From Flavobacterium sp. W4I14 (GTDB lineage Bacteria; Bacteroidota; Bacteroidia; Sphingobacteriales; Sphingobacteriaceae), in NCBI GenBank assembly GCA_030817875.1, contig JAUSZU010000001.1, positions 4,154,001 to 4,218,000 on the forward strand: a DNA stretch of 64,000 bases, written 5' to 3'. The position numbers and the translations under genes were made by a program. The notes under the pieces are model-generated. The model was given only the letters and a program-made list of their open reading frames with translations, was not told the DNA's origin and searched no databases. Positions 24,968 to 34,594 of the stretch are shown here, in pieces (positions within the stretch are counted from its first letter, which is position 1; every line of letters starts with the position of its first letter).

Positions 24968-24989
24968 TTTATTTTTATTTTATATTTAT

Positions 24990-25022
24990 TAGTAGCAAGT
25001 ATTAAGTATCGAGTATGAAGAC
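24990..25022. repeat. 'GCAAGTATTAAGTATCGAGTATG' short repeat
   Basis: A short repeat of units like AAGTATTAAGTATCGAGTA in the prs-rplY gap; a longer relative lies at 61521-61617. Non-coding. Confidence 0.55.
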
Positions 25023-25056
25023 CTTAAGCCTTTAACCTTCTACCCTCTACCTTAAT

Positions 25057-25998
25057 TTATACTCTAAACAGATCACTAATTGAGCCGTGCTCGTTTACAT
25101 TGGCAATTGCCCTTGCAAATAAACTGGCTGTGCTTAGCACTCTAATTTTCGGACTTTCCTGTTTCAACGGGATAGTGTCCGTAACGATTAATTCGGTTAA
25201 TACCGAATTTTCTACCGTTTCTATTGCTTTGCCTGATAATACAGCGTGTGTACAAACCGCTCTAACACTTGCTGCACCGTTTTCCATAATCAAAGCCGCA
25301 GCTTTTGATAAGGTTCCGGCAGTATCACAAATATCATCGATCAATACTACATCCTGTCCGGTTACATCACCAATAATCGACATCGATTCGATTTCATTGG
25401 CACGTTTTCGGCGTTTATCGCAAATAATTACTTCAGCATTAAAAAACTTGGCAAAAGTACGTGCTCGGTACGAACCGCCCATATCTGGCGACGCGATAGT
25501 TAAGTTTTTTAAGCCTAAGCTTTTGATATAAGGTACAAAGATTACCGATCCATCTAAGTGATCAACCGGGATATCGAAGAAACCCTGTATCTGTGCAGCA
25601 TGTAAATCCATCGTCATAATGCGGTGGATACCTGCTGATTTTAATAAGTTAGCCACCAATTTGGCACCGATTGCTACACGCGGTTTATCTTTTCTATCCT
25701 GGCGGGCCAAACCATAATAAGGAACTACTGCGGTAATATAATGTGCCGATGCTCTTTTAGCCGCATCAACCATTAGCAAAAGTTCCATTAAATTATCGCT
25801 GGGCTGATAAGTAGACTGGATTAGAAAAACATCACTACCACGGATTGACTCATCAAAAGAAGGTTGAAACTCTCCATCACTGAATTTGTGAATGGTTACG
25901 CTACCAAGTGGCTTGCCGTAATGTTCGGCAATCTTAAGTGATAATCCCTTAGAACCTGTTCCGGAAAAAAGCTTTACCGGGTTAAACTGCAATGGCAT
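25057..25998 (-). CDS. prs: Ribose-phosphate pyrophosphokinase
   Basis: The 313-residue enzyme makes PRPP from ribose 5-phosphate and ATP. Starting from ATG 25998 it opens with PLQFNPVKLFSGTGSKGLS, then HKFSDGEFQPSFDESIRG, RQDRKDKPRVAIGAKLVANL, the DLHAAQIQGFFDIPVDHL segment and the PRPP-binding loop DVVLIDDICDTAGTL. All are typical. An upstream in-frame ATG at 26061 would add 21 residues, but these would be encoded by the tRNA-Gln terminator hairpin, so that start is rejected. It is the first gene of prs-rplY-pth. Confidence 0.95.
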   Translation of the reverse strand: MPLQFNPVKLFSGTGSKGLSLKIAEHYGKPLGSVTIHKFSDGEFQPSFDESIRGSDVFLIQSTYQPSDNLMELLLMVDAAKRASAHYITAVVPYYGLARQDRKDKPRVAIGAKLVANLLKSAGIHRIMTMDLHAAQIQGFFDIPVDHLDGSVIFVPYIKSLGLKNLTIASPDMGGSYRARTFAKFFNAEVIICDKRRKRANEIESMSIIGDVTGQDVVLIDDICDTAGTLSKAAALIMENGAASVRAVCTHAVLSGKAIETVENSVLTELIVTDTIPLKQESPKIRVLSTASLFARAIANVNEHGSISDLFRV

Positions 25999-26019
25999 GG
26001 GTTCGTGTAGTTTACGGTT

Positions 26020-26055
26020 AAAAAAAATCGGATCATGTCCATTTAAAACATGATC
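26020..26055 (-). terminator. Terminator after tRNA-Gln
   Basis: On the minus strand TCGGATCATGT, a short loop and ACATGATCCGA pair perfectly and are followed by T8. It lies about 15 bases after the tRNA 3' end and within the 5' side of the longer prs frame. Confidence 0.9.
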
Positions 26056-26071
26056 CGACATTAAATTTTAG

Positions 26072-26142
26072 TTGTCCGACCTGGATTCGAACCAAGACAA
26101 ACGGTACCAAAAACCGTTGTACTACCCTTATACTATCGGACA
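26072..26142 (-). tRNA. tRNA-Gln (anticodon TTG)
   Basis: On the minus strand the acceptor arms TGTCCGA and TCGGACA pair, the anticodon arm ACGGT/ACCGT encloses the loop TTTTGGT with anticodon TTG, and the T arm shows GGTTCGAATCC. Length is 71 bases without an encoded CCA. It reads CAA glutamine codons. Confidence 0.95.
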
Positions 26143-26261
26143 AAAACTTATCAAGGATATTCTCCTCGAAAGGGAATGCAAATGTAGGAACCTTATTTTA
26201 AATATGCAAGAGTGATTTTAAAATATTTTTAATTTCTTTCCTGCTGTTCCTGTTTGCGATG

Positions 26262-26293
26262 CAAAGATAAAAAAATCATCAAATAGCGTGCAA
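26262..26293 (-). promoter_or_regulatory. Possible promoter of tRNA-Gln
   Basis: Minus-strand TTG at 26293-26291 and TATCTTTG at 26269-26262 are 21 bases apart, a fair match to the Bacteroidota consensus. It would give a 5' leader of about 110 bases before the tRNA. Confidence 0.4.
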
Positions 26294-26368
26294 CATTTTC
26301 TTTTTTTATGCGACTTTTTTTACTACGAACCACTTAAATCATTTATTATCAAAGACTAAAATTAAACT

Positions 26369-29300
26369 ATGAATTACTCAAGGATCAACACCATTGGAGG
26401 CTGGCACTGTTTTATCGTTGCCGCGCTCACCTACATTTTAACTTTAGATCAATCTGTAAGTTTCTGGGACTGTGGCGAATTTATCTCTTCGGCTTTCCGA
26501 ATGGAGGTAGTCCACCAACCGGGCGCTCCAATAGTTTCCATGATCCAAAGGTTGTTTTCGGCACTCGCTTTTGGCGATAAAACCAAAGTAGCTTATTTTA
26601 TGAATGTGGCTTCGGCTGTGGCAAGTGCAGGTACCATTCTCTTTTTGTTTTGGACAATTACCGCACTGGCCAAGAAAACGGTCATTAAAAAAGGGGAAGA
26701 AATCACCAATCAAAAAATCATCGGTATTATGGGTGCAGGTTTTGTTGGGGCTTTGGCTTATGCCTTTTCTGATAGTTTTTGGTTTTCGGCTGTAGAAGCA
26801 GAGGTTTACGCCATGTCGTCGCTCTGTAGCGCTATTGTATTTTGGGGTATATTAAAATGGGAATCGCAGGCTGATAAACCTAAATCAGACCGGTGGTTGC
26901 TTTTTGTGGCATACATCATAGGGATTTCTATCGGTGTACACATCCTAAATCTGCTAACCATTCCTGCATTGATATTTGTTTACTATTTTAAAAAGAACCC
27001 CTCGCCCAATTGGCAAAGCGTGTTAAAAGTATTTCTTATTTCAATCGCTGTATTGGCAGTGGTACAGTTCGGCATTATTCAGTACATGGTTTCTTTTGCG
27101 GCAAATTTTGATTACTTTTTTGTGAATACAATGGGCTTTGGTTTTGGAACGGGTGTATTATTTTTTGCCGTTTTAGTGATTGGAGGCCTGGTTTACGGCA
27201 TCCGATATTCCATCCTCAAAAATAACAGGGTATTAAACCTGGCCATGTTGTTCACTGTTTTGCTTCTATTTGGATACAGTTCTTTCGCCTTACTCATTAT
27301 CAGGGCACAGGCCAAACCGAATTTAAACAATACCGATCCGGAGAATGCTTTCAATTTTCTGAGTTATGTAAACCGTTCGCAGTACGGAGACAGGCCTTTA
27401 TTATATGGCGAAAATTATAATTCAGAAAAGATCGACATTAAAGAAAGCGGAAAACTTTACAGAAAAGGAGAAACAAAATATGAATCAGCAGGAACAAAAT
27501 CTGACTATGTTTTTGGCGATAAAACTTTAGCTCCACGCATGTACAGTGATAAACCCGAGCACATTAGGTTTTACAAAAATTACATGGGTTTTGATGATGA
27601 GCACAAACCTACCTTGATGGACAACTTAAAATATATGTTCTCTTTCCAGACCGGGCAGATGTACATGCGTTATTTTATGTGGAATTTTGTGGGCAGGCAA
27701 GACAATGAAGATGGGCAATTTGGCGGAAAAGATGGCAATTGGCTTAGTGGCATTAAACCTTTGGATGCGATCAGGCTTGGTGATCAGAAAAACCTACCGC
27801 CATCCATTGTAGAAAATAAAGCATACAATAGATTTTTCTTTTTGCCTTTAATTATCGGTTTAATTGGTGCGGTTTGGCACTTTAAACGGAACCAGAAGGA
27901 TGCGGGCATTATCGGTTTATTATTCGTTTTTACTGGAATTGCCATTGTAGTTTATCTGAACTCTGTTCCGATTGAGCCGCGTGAAAGGGATTATGCCTAT
28001 GTTGGGTCGTTTTATGCCTTTGCCATCTGGACCGGTTTAGGTGTGTTTGGGTTAAAAGACTTTATCTTCAAAAAACTAACGCCTGTGCGGGCCAGTATTT
28101 TTGCTTCGATTATTGCCTTATGCGGTGCACCGATTATTATGGCCAACCAGGGGTGGGACGATCACGACCGTTCTGATAGCCATGTAGCCAGAGATATGTC
28201 TGTCAATTACCTAAAATCGTGCGCACCCAACGCCATCTTGTTCACCTATGGCGATAATGATACCTATCCAGTTTGGTACGCGCAGGAAGTAGAAAACATC
28301 CGTCCGGATGTGCGTGTGGTAAACCTAAGTTTATTCACCGCCGATTGGTACATAGACGGAATGAAAAGAAAGCAAAATCAATCAGCGCCGCTTCCTTTAA
28401 CGATTAAGCGCAATCAATATGTTGCTGGTACACGCGATATTATGTATTATCAGGATTATAAAATCGCCCAGCATATTGAGTTACAGGAAATTTTGGACGT
28501 GCTTCTATCCGATCATGACGAAGATAAAGTAACCATGACGGATGGTTCTAAATACAATGTGTTACCAACCAAAAACCTTAAACTGGCGGTAAGTCCGCAA
28601 CAGGTTTTGGACACCGGAACCGTTCCAAAAGAAGATGCAGGCAAAATTGCAAGCAGTATGGAGTGGACTTTTAACCAAAACTATGTTACAAAAGGGACAT
28701 TGGCCTTGTTTGATATTTTGGTTCACAATAATTGGGAGCGACCGATTTATTTTACTGGGGCAATGCCAGATGAGCAATACGTTGGGCTAAACAAATACCT
28801 TTATGTGGAAGGATTGAATAAAAGGTTATTGCCTTTGAAACCAGATACGGCCATTACACAAGATTTTGACCGTATAAACCTGAAACCGATGTACAACAAT
28901 ATGATGAATGTATATGGTTTTGGCAATATTAAATACGCCAACCATTTAGATCGACAGTCTGCTGATGATGTAACCATGTTCTCGAACATGTTTAACGGTT
29001 TATTAACCGGCTTGATAAACGAAGGTAAAATTACCGAAAGCAAAAAAGTGGCTAATAAATATTTCGAGGTAATTCCTGCTAAATTTTACAGTATGCGCCA
29101 GGTAATGAGTACTTATTATTTTACCGAAAACCTTTATCGGTTAAATGACTTGAACCGTGCAAATGCGATGATCAAAAAAACGGCCGATTATGTAAGTAGG
29201 GAGCTAACCCATCTTGCTGATGTTTCGGAAAGCAAAAACCAGCTATCATCTGAGCAGGATGTACGTTTCTACCTTGGCTATTTAGGACAAATGGTAAAAT

Positions 29301-29395
29301 TAACCGAGGTTTTTAAACAGGCTGAGCTAAGCAAAAGCCTAGAAAAAAAATACAACGATCTGATTGTAAGGTTTACCCCATTTGCAGCGGGTTAA
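26369..29395 (+). CDS. DUF2723 membrane glycosyltransferase-like protein (TMEM260-like putative protein O-mannosyltransferase)
   Basis: The 1008-residue protein has about a dozen hydrophobic segments in its first 600 residues and a soluble C-terminal region of about 400 residues. The first loop has SFWDCGEFISSAFRMEVVHQ with Asp34 and Glu37, the acidic loop typical of GT-C enzymes, and later PRERDYAYVGSFYAFAIW and APNAILFTYGDNDTYPVW. These mark DUF2723, the family of human TMEM260, described as an O-mannosyltransferase; Bacteroidota do O-glycosylate exported proteins. It is probably an inner-membrane enzyme adding a sugar from a lipid donor (inference). A near-identical-length paralog follows at 29612. 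Confidence 0.82.
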   Translation: MNYSRINTIGGWHCFIVAALTYILTLDQSVSFWDCGEFISSAFRMEVVHQPGAPIVSMIQRLFSALAFGDKTKVAYFMNVASAVASAGTILFLFWTITALAKKTVIKKGEEITNQKIIGIMGAGFVGALAYAFSDSFWFSAVEAEVYAMSSLCSAIVFWGILKWESQADKPKSDRWLLFVAYIIGISIGVHILNLLTIPALIFVYYFKKNPSPNWQSVLKVFLISIAVLAVVQFGIIQYMVSFAANFDYFFVNTMGFGFGTGVLFFAVLVIGGLVYGIRYSILKNNRVLNLAMLFTVLLLFGYSSFALLIIRAQAKPNLNNTDPENAFNFLSYVNRSQYGDRPLLYGENYNSEKIDIKESGKLYRKGETKYESAGTKSDYVFGDKTLAPRMYSDKPEHIRFYKNYMGFDDEHKPTLMDNLKYMFSFQTGQMYMRYFMWNFVGRQDNEDGQFGGKDGNWLSGIKPLDAIRLGDQKNLPPSIVENKAYNRFFFLPLIIGLIGAVWHFKRNQKDAGIIGLLFVFTGIAIVVYLNSVPIEPRERDYAYVGSFYAFAIWTGLGVFGLKDFIFKKLTPVRASIFASIIALCGAPIIMANQGWDDHDRSDSHVARDMSVNYLKSCAPNAILFTYGDNDTYPVWYAQEVENIRPDVRVVNLSLFTADWYIDGMKRKQNQSAPLPLTIKRNQYVAGTRDIMYYQDYKIAQHIELQEILDVLLSDHDEDKVTMTDGSKYNVLPTKNLKLAVSPQQVLDTGTVPKEDAGKIASSMEWTFNQNYVTKGTLALFDILVHNNWERPIYFTGAMPDEQYVGLNKYLYVEGLNKRLLPLKPDTAITQDFDRINLKPMYNNMMNVYGFGNIKYANHLDRQSADDVTMFSNMFNGLLTGLINEGKITESKKVANKYFEVIPAKFYSMRQVMSTYYFTENLYRLNDLNRANAMIKKTADYVSRELTHLADVSESKNQLSSEQDVRFYLGYLGQMVKLTEVFKQAELSKSLEKKYNDLIVRFTPFAAG

Positions 29396-29416
29396 GCAAA
29401 AAACATTCTAAATTTT

Positions 29417-29456
29417 AACCCATAGGCAGATTTCACCTTTCTGCTTATGGGTTTTT
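29417..29456 (+). terminator. Terminator between the DUF2723 paralogs
   Basis: AACCCATAGGCAG and CTGCTTATGGGTT pair with one mismatch around an 11-base loop and are followed by T5. It suggests the paralog downstream has its own promoter. Confidence 0.8.
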
Positions 29457-29611
29457 ACTTCTCCGATAAATTAAAATCCTTTATGTTAAAGGCCTTAAGC
29501 CGTTAAAAATTGTTAAATCAAACCAAAAATTTACCTGTTTTATCGACTAGAATAGTTAATTTCGGCAGCATTTTTATGTGAAAACAATTTTTAATATCAT
29601 TAAACAAACCA

Positions 29612-32600
29612 ATGAATTATTCAAAAGTTAATAATATAGTAGGCTGGATCTGCTTTTTAATTGCTACACTAACTTACGTTTTAACCTTAGAGCCTTCTGC
29701 CAGTTTTTGGGATTGTGGTGAATTTATCGCATCGGCATTTAGAATGCAGGTTGTTCACCAGCCTGGTGCACCTTTGTTCTTAATGCTCCAACGTTTCTTC
29801 TCTATTTTTGCAGCTGGAGATTTAACCAAAATCGCTTACTGGATGAACGTTGGTTCGGCTGTATCGAGCGGGGCAACTATCTTATTCTTATTTTGGACCA
29901 TCACTGCACTGGCTAAAAAAACAGTGTTAAAAGCTGGTGAAGAACTAACAACCGGTAAATTGATCAGCATTATGGGTGCAGGTGCAGTTGGTGCTTTGGC
30001 TTATACTTTCTCTGATAGTTTTTGGTTTTCGGCAGTAGAATCAGAAGTTTACGCACAATCATCGTTATTCACAGCGATTGTATTCTGGGCTATCCTTAAA
30101 TGGGAAGCACATGCCGATGAGCCACGTGCTGATCGTTGGTTATTGTTTATTGCCTATATTATGGGTTTATCAATAGGTATCCACTTGTTAAACCTGTTAA
30201 CCATCCCAGCACTTGCTTTTATTTATTATTTCAAAAGAACAGATAAAGCAACAACATCGGGAATTATTAAAACCCTTATTGTTGGTATTTTAATCTTAGC
30301 GGTAATCCAATATGGTATTATTCAATACCTGGTTTCGTTTGGTGCTTATTTCGATTTATTCTTTGTTAACACATTAGGTCTGGGTTTTGGAACAGGCGTT
30401 TTATTCTTTGCTATTTTATTAATCGGCGCCCTGGTTTGGGGAATCCGTTATTCGATCCAACACCAAAAGAAATTGTTAAACTTAGGTTTAATCTCTACCG
30501 TATTAATCATTTTCGGTTATGCATCATTCTCGATGATTATCATCAGGGCAAAAGCAGATCCGAACTTAAATAACAGTGCGCCGAAAGATGCTTTCTCTTT
30601 CTTAAGTTACCTAAACCGTGAGCAATATGGCGACAGGCCATTGGGTTATGGCCCTAACTATAACTCTGAAAGAGTTGGTGTAACCGAAGGAAAAACCATC
30701 TGGAGAAAAGGAAAAGAAAAATATGAAGTAGCTGGTAAAAAAACCGATTACGAATATAACAACAACACTTTATTGCCACGTATGTATAGCGATGACCCTA
30801 AACATGCGGCTTTTTACAAAGAATGGATGCGCTTAGATGATTCTAAAAATCCCAATCTGGTAGATAATGTTGGTTTCTTGCTCAGCTATCAGATTGGCTA
30901 CATGTACATGCGTTATTTCATGTGGAATTTTGCTGGCCGCCAGAATGACGAGCAAGGTCAGGGTAGCGGATTTGAGGGTTCGTGGTATTAGCGGTATTAA
31001 ACCAATAGATGCATTGCGTCAGGGCGACCAAAGTCATTTACCACCCTCAACTGTCGACAATAAAGCGTATAACCGTTTCTTCTTTTTACCATTAATTTTA
31101 GGCGTTATTGGTGCACTTTGGCACTTCAAACGTAACCAAAAAGATGCCGGCGTTGTAGCATTGCTATTCTTCTTTACCGGTATAGCGATTGTATTATATT
31201 TAAATCAGAAACCACTAGAGCCCCGCGAAAGGGATTACGCTTATGTAGGATCGTTCTATGCCTTTGCAATATGGATCGGGCTCGGGGCACTCGCCATTAA
31301 AGAATGGCTGTTTAAAAAACTAACCCCAACTGCCGGTGCTATTGGTGCAACGGTGATTGGATTATTGGCTGCACCGGTAATTATGGCCGAGCAGGGATGG
31401 GATGACCATGACCGCTCTACGAAAATGGTTCCGCATGATATTGCCTTGGATTACCTACAATCCTGTGCGCCAAATGCCATCTTATTTACTTATGGCGATA
31501 ATGATACCTACCCACTTTGGTATATCCAGGAGGTAGAGAATGTTCGTCCTGATGTGCGTATTGTAAACTTAAGTTTATTCGATACAGATTGGTACATTAA
31601 TGGTTTAAGACAAAAACAAAATGAATCGGCTCCATTACCAATTTCGATGAAACCTGAGCAATATGTACAGGGAGAAAGAGATGTAATGCCATATGATGAT
31701 TACAAAATTGCAGGTAGTGTTGAGCTTAAAAACGTAGTTGATTTGTTGCTATCAAACGATGAAAGCGACAAAGTACCCATGCAGGATGGATCAAAATCTA
31801 ATTTCCTGCCAACTAAAAACCTTAAAATTACGGTAGACCCTCAGCAAGTAATCAGTACAGGAACGGTGCCTGCAGCTGATGCTGCAAAAATCACCACCAC
31901 AATGGATTGGAAGTTTAACAAGGGTTATGTTACTAAGGGAACTTTGGCTATGTTCGATATCCTTGCACATAACAACTGGAAACGTCCGATTTATTTCGCT
32001 TCTACAGTACCATCTGAGCAATATAATGGCTTAGATAAGTATTTATACAGCGAAGGTTTAGCCATGCGTTTATTACCGCTTAAAGCTGATACTACAGCAT
32101 CTGAGGATAGGCCAGAGCAATTAAATACGCCTGTATTGTATAATAATGTGATGACTAAATTTAAGTGGGGAAATATGAAAACCGCTAAATATTTAGATCC
32201 ACAGTCATCAGATGATACTTTCATTTTCACCAATCTTTTCAGTAGCTTAACCAGCAGCTTAATTAAAGAAGGTAAAACTGCTGAGGCCAAAAAAGTAGTA
32301 GATAAATATTTTGCAGTAATGCCTGATAAATTCTTCGGCATCCGTACGGTTGTTGTGAAATTCTACATCGCTGAAAACTTATATAAACTTGGCGAAACCG
32401 CCAGAGCTAATGATATTTTAGACAAATCAGGCGATTATATCAGTAAAGAATTAAACTACCTTGCCGATATATCTCAATCAAAAGGGTTAACCGGATCGCA
32501 GAACATTCAAACGGGATTATACTACCTGGACAGAATGATTAAAACGAGTAAAGCTGCGGGTCAGGATAAACTGAGCGATAAGCTGCAGAAAACATTCAAC

Positions 32601-32654
32601 AGTTTAGAAGGCCGTTTATCGATGTTTTTCCCACAACAAGGGCCACAACAGTAA
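29612..32654 (+). pseudogene. DUF2723 paralog 2, interrupted by a single-base frameshift
   Basis: The 5' frame (29612-30991, 459 codons) begins MNYSKVNNIVGWICFLIATL, has SFWDCGEFIASAFRMQVVHQ with the same acidic loop as paralog 1, and ends ...GSGFEGSWY then TAG. The rest of the protein continues in the +1 frame from SGIKPIDALRQGDQ to 32654, matching paralog 1 throughout. Removing one T at about 30986-30989 (TATTAGC to TATAGC) restores a single frame of about 1013 residues reading WYSGIKPID. All other motifs, such as PRERDYAYVGSF and LFTYGDNDTYP, are intact, so this is either a very recent mutation or a sequence error. Confidence 0.85.
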
Positions 32655-32675
32655 ACGGATCTGAAATTAGCTTAC

Positions 32676-32708
32676 AAAGCAGCTGCATTAATTTGTAGCT
32701 GCTTTTTT
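32676..32708 (+). terminator. Terminator after DUF2723 paralog 2
   Basis: AAAGCAGCT and AGCTGCTTT flank a short loop (with extra GCA/TGT pairing) and lead into T6, 22 bases after the stop. Confidence 0.85.
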
Positions 32709-32829
32709 ATTTGTGCTTGCGCTCGTTTTTAATGGTCTCATTGAGGGCTGCGCCGTTTAAAACCTTAACATGTTTGAATAAGATATCGCGGGGTACGCCA
32801 AGGGCTGTATCATAAGTGTAAATTGTCAT
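32707..32829 (-). pseudogene. Possible C-terminal gene remnant (40 codons)
   Basis: A minus-strand frame reads TALGVPRDILFKHVKVLNG followed by AALNETIKNERKHK and a TAA stop. Composition and codon use look protein-like, but its only ATG comes from the GTCATCCTGAGC repeat that abuts it, as if a repeat replaced the upstream part of a gene. I do not recognise the family. It may also be chance. Confidence 0.3.
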
Positions 32830-33003
32830 CCTGAGCCTGTCGAAGGACCTTTCTTAAATGTCTTAAAGGCGTTTCGACACGCTCAACGTGACAAATTCGA
32901 CAGGAAATACAACTTTACGATATAGTTTCCTTTATAGCATGATAGATGCTGAAATAAATTCAGCATGACGAATCCGATTTGTGTTGTTGGTATATAAATT
33001 TCT

Positions 33004-33038
33004 AAAAAAAATCCCGTTCAGCATTGCCAAACAGGATT
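33004..33038 (-). terminator. Terminator after accA
   Basis: On the minus strand AATCCTGTTTGGCA and TGCTGAACGGGATT pair with few mismatches and are followed by T8. Confidence 0.85.
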
Positions 33039-33058
33039 CAAATTTATTTTTTTAATGA

Positions 33059-34021
33059 TTATTCGTTTACAACACCCATCGCACAGAATTTATCAATCCG
33101 CTGTTCTATGAGTTTATCAGTTTTTAGTTTACCTAAAGCAGCTAGATCTTTAATAAGGTAATCTTTTAAAGTTCTACCCATTAACTCCGGATCCTGATGT
33201 GCACCTCCAAGTGGTTCTGGAATAATACCATCGATTAGTTTGTTGCCAAACATATCATCAGAAGTCAACTTTAAACATTCAGCAGCTTTCTCTTTAAAAT
33301 CCCAGCTTCTCCATAAAATAGATGAGCAGGATTCAGGAGAGATTACCGAGTACCAGGTATGCTCTAACATATAAACTTTATCGCCGATACCAATACCCAA
33401 AGCACCACCTGATGCACCTTCACCTACTACAATGCAGATAATCGGCACACGAAGAATAGACATTTCCAATAAGTTTCTGGCAATGGCCTCGCCTTGTCCA
33501 CGTTCTTCTGCCTCTAAACCAGGGTAAGCACCCATAGTATCGATAAAAGAAACAACTGGCTTATTAAATTTCTCAGCCAAACGCATTAAACGTAAAGCTT
33601 TACGGTAACCTTCAGGGTTGGCCATACCGAAATTACGGAACTGACGCTCCTTTGTATTTTTACCTTTCTGGTGACCAATAACCATTACCGTTTGGCCATT
33701 TATGGTAGCAAAACCGCCAATAATCGCTTTATCATCTTTAACGGTTCTATCGCCGTGCATTTCAATAAAATCATCGCAGATCATATTGATGTAATCGAGT
33801 GTTTGCGGGCGATCGGGATGACGGCTCATCTGAACCTTGTTCCAACCGGTTAAATTTTTATATAAGTTATTGGTAGTTTCATCTAATTTACCATCAAGCT
33901 CGTCTAAAGTGGCAGACATGTCTACCTTAGTTTTTTCGGCAACTTGCTTAACCTTTTCTATCTGCTGAACTAAATCGGCAATAGGTTTTTCAAAATCGAA
34001 TGATGTTTTTATTTGCTGCAT
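33059..34021 (-). CDS. accA: Acetyl-CoA carboxylase carboxyltransferase subunit alpha
   Basis: The 320-residue subunit moves the carboxyl group from biotin to acetyl-CoA, making malonyl-CoA for fatty acid synthesis with AccD. It shows the N-terminal helix region DFEKPIADLVQQIEKVKQ, then HPDRPQTLDYINMICDDFIE, GHQKGKNTKERQFRNFGMA, FIDTMGAYPGLEAEERGQGE and GEGASGGALGIGIGDKVYML with the glycine-rich oxyanion segment. Length fits the family. It is monocistronic: a terminator follows and a -7 element TATTTTTG lies just upstream. Confidence 0.96.
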   Translation of the reverse strand: MQQIKTSFDFEKPIADLVQQIEKVKQVAEKTKVDMSATLDELDGKLDETTNNLYKNLTGWNKVQMSRHPDRPQTLDYINMICDDFIEMHGDRTVKDDKAIIGGFATINGQTVMVIGHQKGKNTKERQFRNFGMANPEGYRKALRLMRLAEKFNKPVVSFIDTMGAYPGLEAEERGQGEAIARNLLEMSILRVPIICIVVGEGASGGALGIGIGDKVYMLEHTWYSVISPESCSSILWRSWDFKEKAAECLKLTSDDMFGNKLIDGIIPEPLGGAHQDPELMGRTLKDYLIKDLAALGKLKTDKLIEQRIDKFCAMGVVNE

Positions 34022-34031
34022 AATTGAACCA

Positions 34032-34039
34032 CAAAAATA
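34032..34039 (-). promoter_or_regulatory. Putative -7 element of accA
   Basis: Minus-strand TATTTTTG matches TAnnTTTG exactly; a CTG lies 19 bases upstream as a weak -33. The ATG follows 10 bases after it, implying a very short leader. Confidence 0.45.
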
Positions 34040-34159
34040 AGTAATTATTTTTAGTTTGCAGTGAACAGTTTTTTGTTTGCGTTTTCGCCGGAGTAAATCG
34101 CACCAGCGTAAAGGAAAATTAGCATCAAATATCCTTTATTATTCTTTATAGTTGAAAAG

Positions 34160-34495
34160 CTACTACAGTAATTCTATTTTGAAAGCAGTCCTGCCATTTG
34201 CTTTAGCCCAGATGAAAAATCTGGGGCTGTCGCGGCTGTCAGGTTTAGATTACGCCTGCCTGTGCTACTATGAGGGGTTTCCCTGCCACCGTCCTAACCC
34301 ACCTAGCCCTGATTGGAGCGACATACTTTTTTTACAGCACTACCTTCAAATTGCTGTCATGCTGAGGCACGAAGCAGCTCACCACAATGAAACAGATGCT
34401 TCGTGCCTCAGCATGACATGAACAATAAAAAAGATATAGCGTAAAGCAGGACGAACGATAATTATTGTACTGCAACTGCGCTCCAAATAAAACCC
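34160..34495. repeat. Large inverted-end repeat element, copy B
   Basis: The left part has CTACAGTAATTC and GAAAGCAGTCCTGCCATTTG; the right end on the opposite strand has GCAGTTGCAGTACAATAATT and CGTCCTGCTTTACGC, so the ends are inverted relatives. A private hairpin AGCCCAGAT (34205-34213) / ATCTGGGGCT (34219-34228) sits where copy A has a different stem. GCGGCTGTCAGGTTTAGATT follows. A separate palindrome is nested at 34355-34418. Confidence 0.65.
34355..34418. repeat. Perfect 22-bp-arm palindrome nested in copy B
   Basis: Arms at 34355-34376 and 34397-34418 are exact reverse complements, beginning TGTCATGCTGAGGCACGAAG, separated by 20 bases. It resembles the REP-like unit at 9262-9344, which also has CACGAAGC near its core. 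Confidence 0.85.
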
Positions 34496-34594
34496 GAAGA
34501 ATTATTTTATAAGAGTTGACAAACGATCCCCTGCCCCTTCTAGAGGGGAAACATACACTTTATTCTTAAAATCCTTAAATCCTCTAAATCCTGG

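Larger units (their letters stand above)
32655..33058. other. Gene-free stretch with repeats and a possible gene remnant
   Basis: After the terminator, minus-strand 32707-32829 reads a 40-codon frame ending RKHK-stop (listed separately). At 32824-32893 there is a GTCATCCTGAGCCTGTCGAA repeat and at 32940-32974 GATGCTGAAATAAATTCAGC plus ATGACGA, both dispersed palindromic repeats. The accA terminator closes the region. Confidence 0.65.
34022..34594. other. Gene-free stretch with repeat copy B and a perfect long palindrome
   Basis: Apart from the accA promoter, the stretch holds copy B of the large inverted-end element, with a nested perfect palindrome, and a CCCCTTCTAGAGGGG hairpin at 34534-34548. 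The 89-codon plus-strand frame at 34152-34421 runs through these repeats and is not believed. Confidence 0.75.

Noticed and set aside
25999..26061. Longer prs frame from 26061
   Set aside because: The extra residues are the translation of the tRNA-Gln terminator hairpin.
30980..30992. Programmed +1 frameshift like that of prfB
   Set aside because: There is no upstream Shine-Dalgarno-like stimulator or slippery CTT TGA context; mutation or sequence error is simpler.
34152..34421. 89-codon plus-strand frame
   Set aside because: Runs through repeat copy B and a perfect palindrome; not protein-like.
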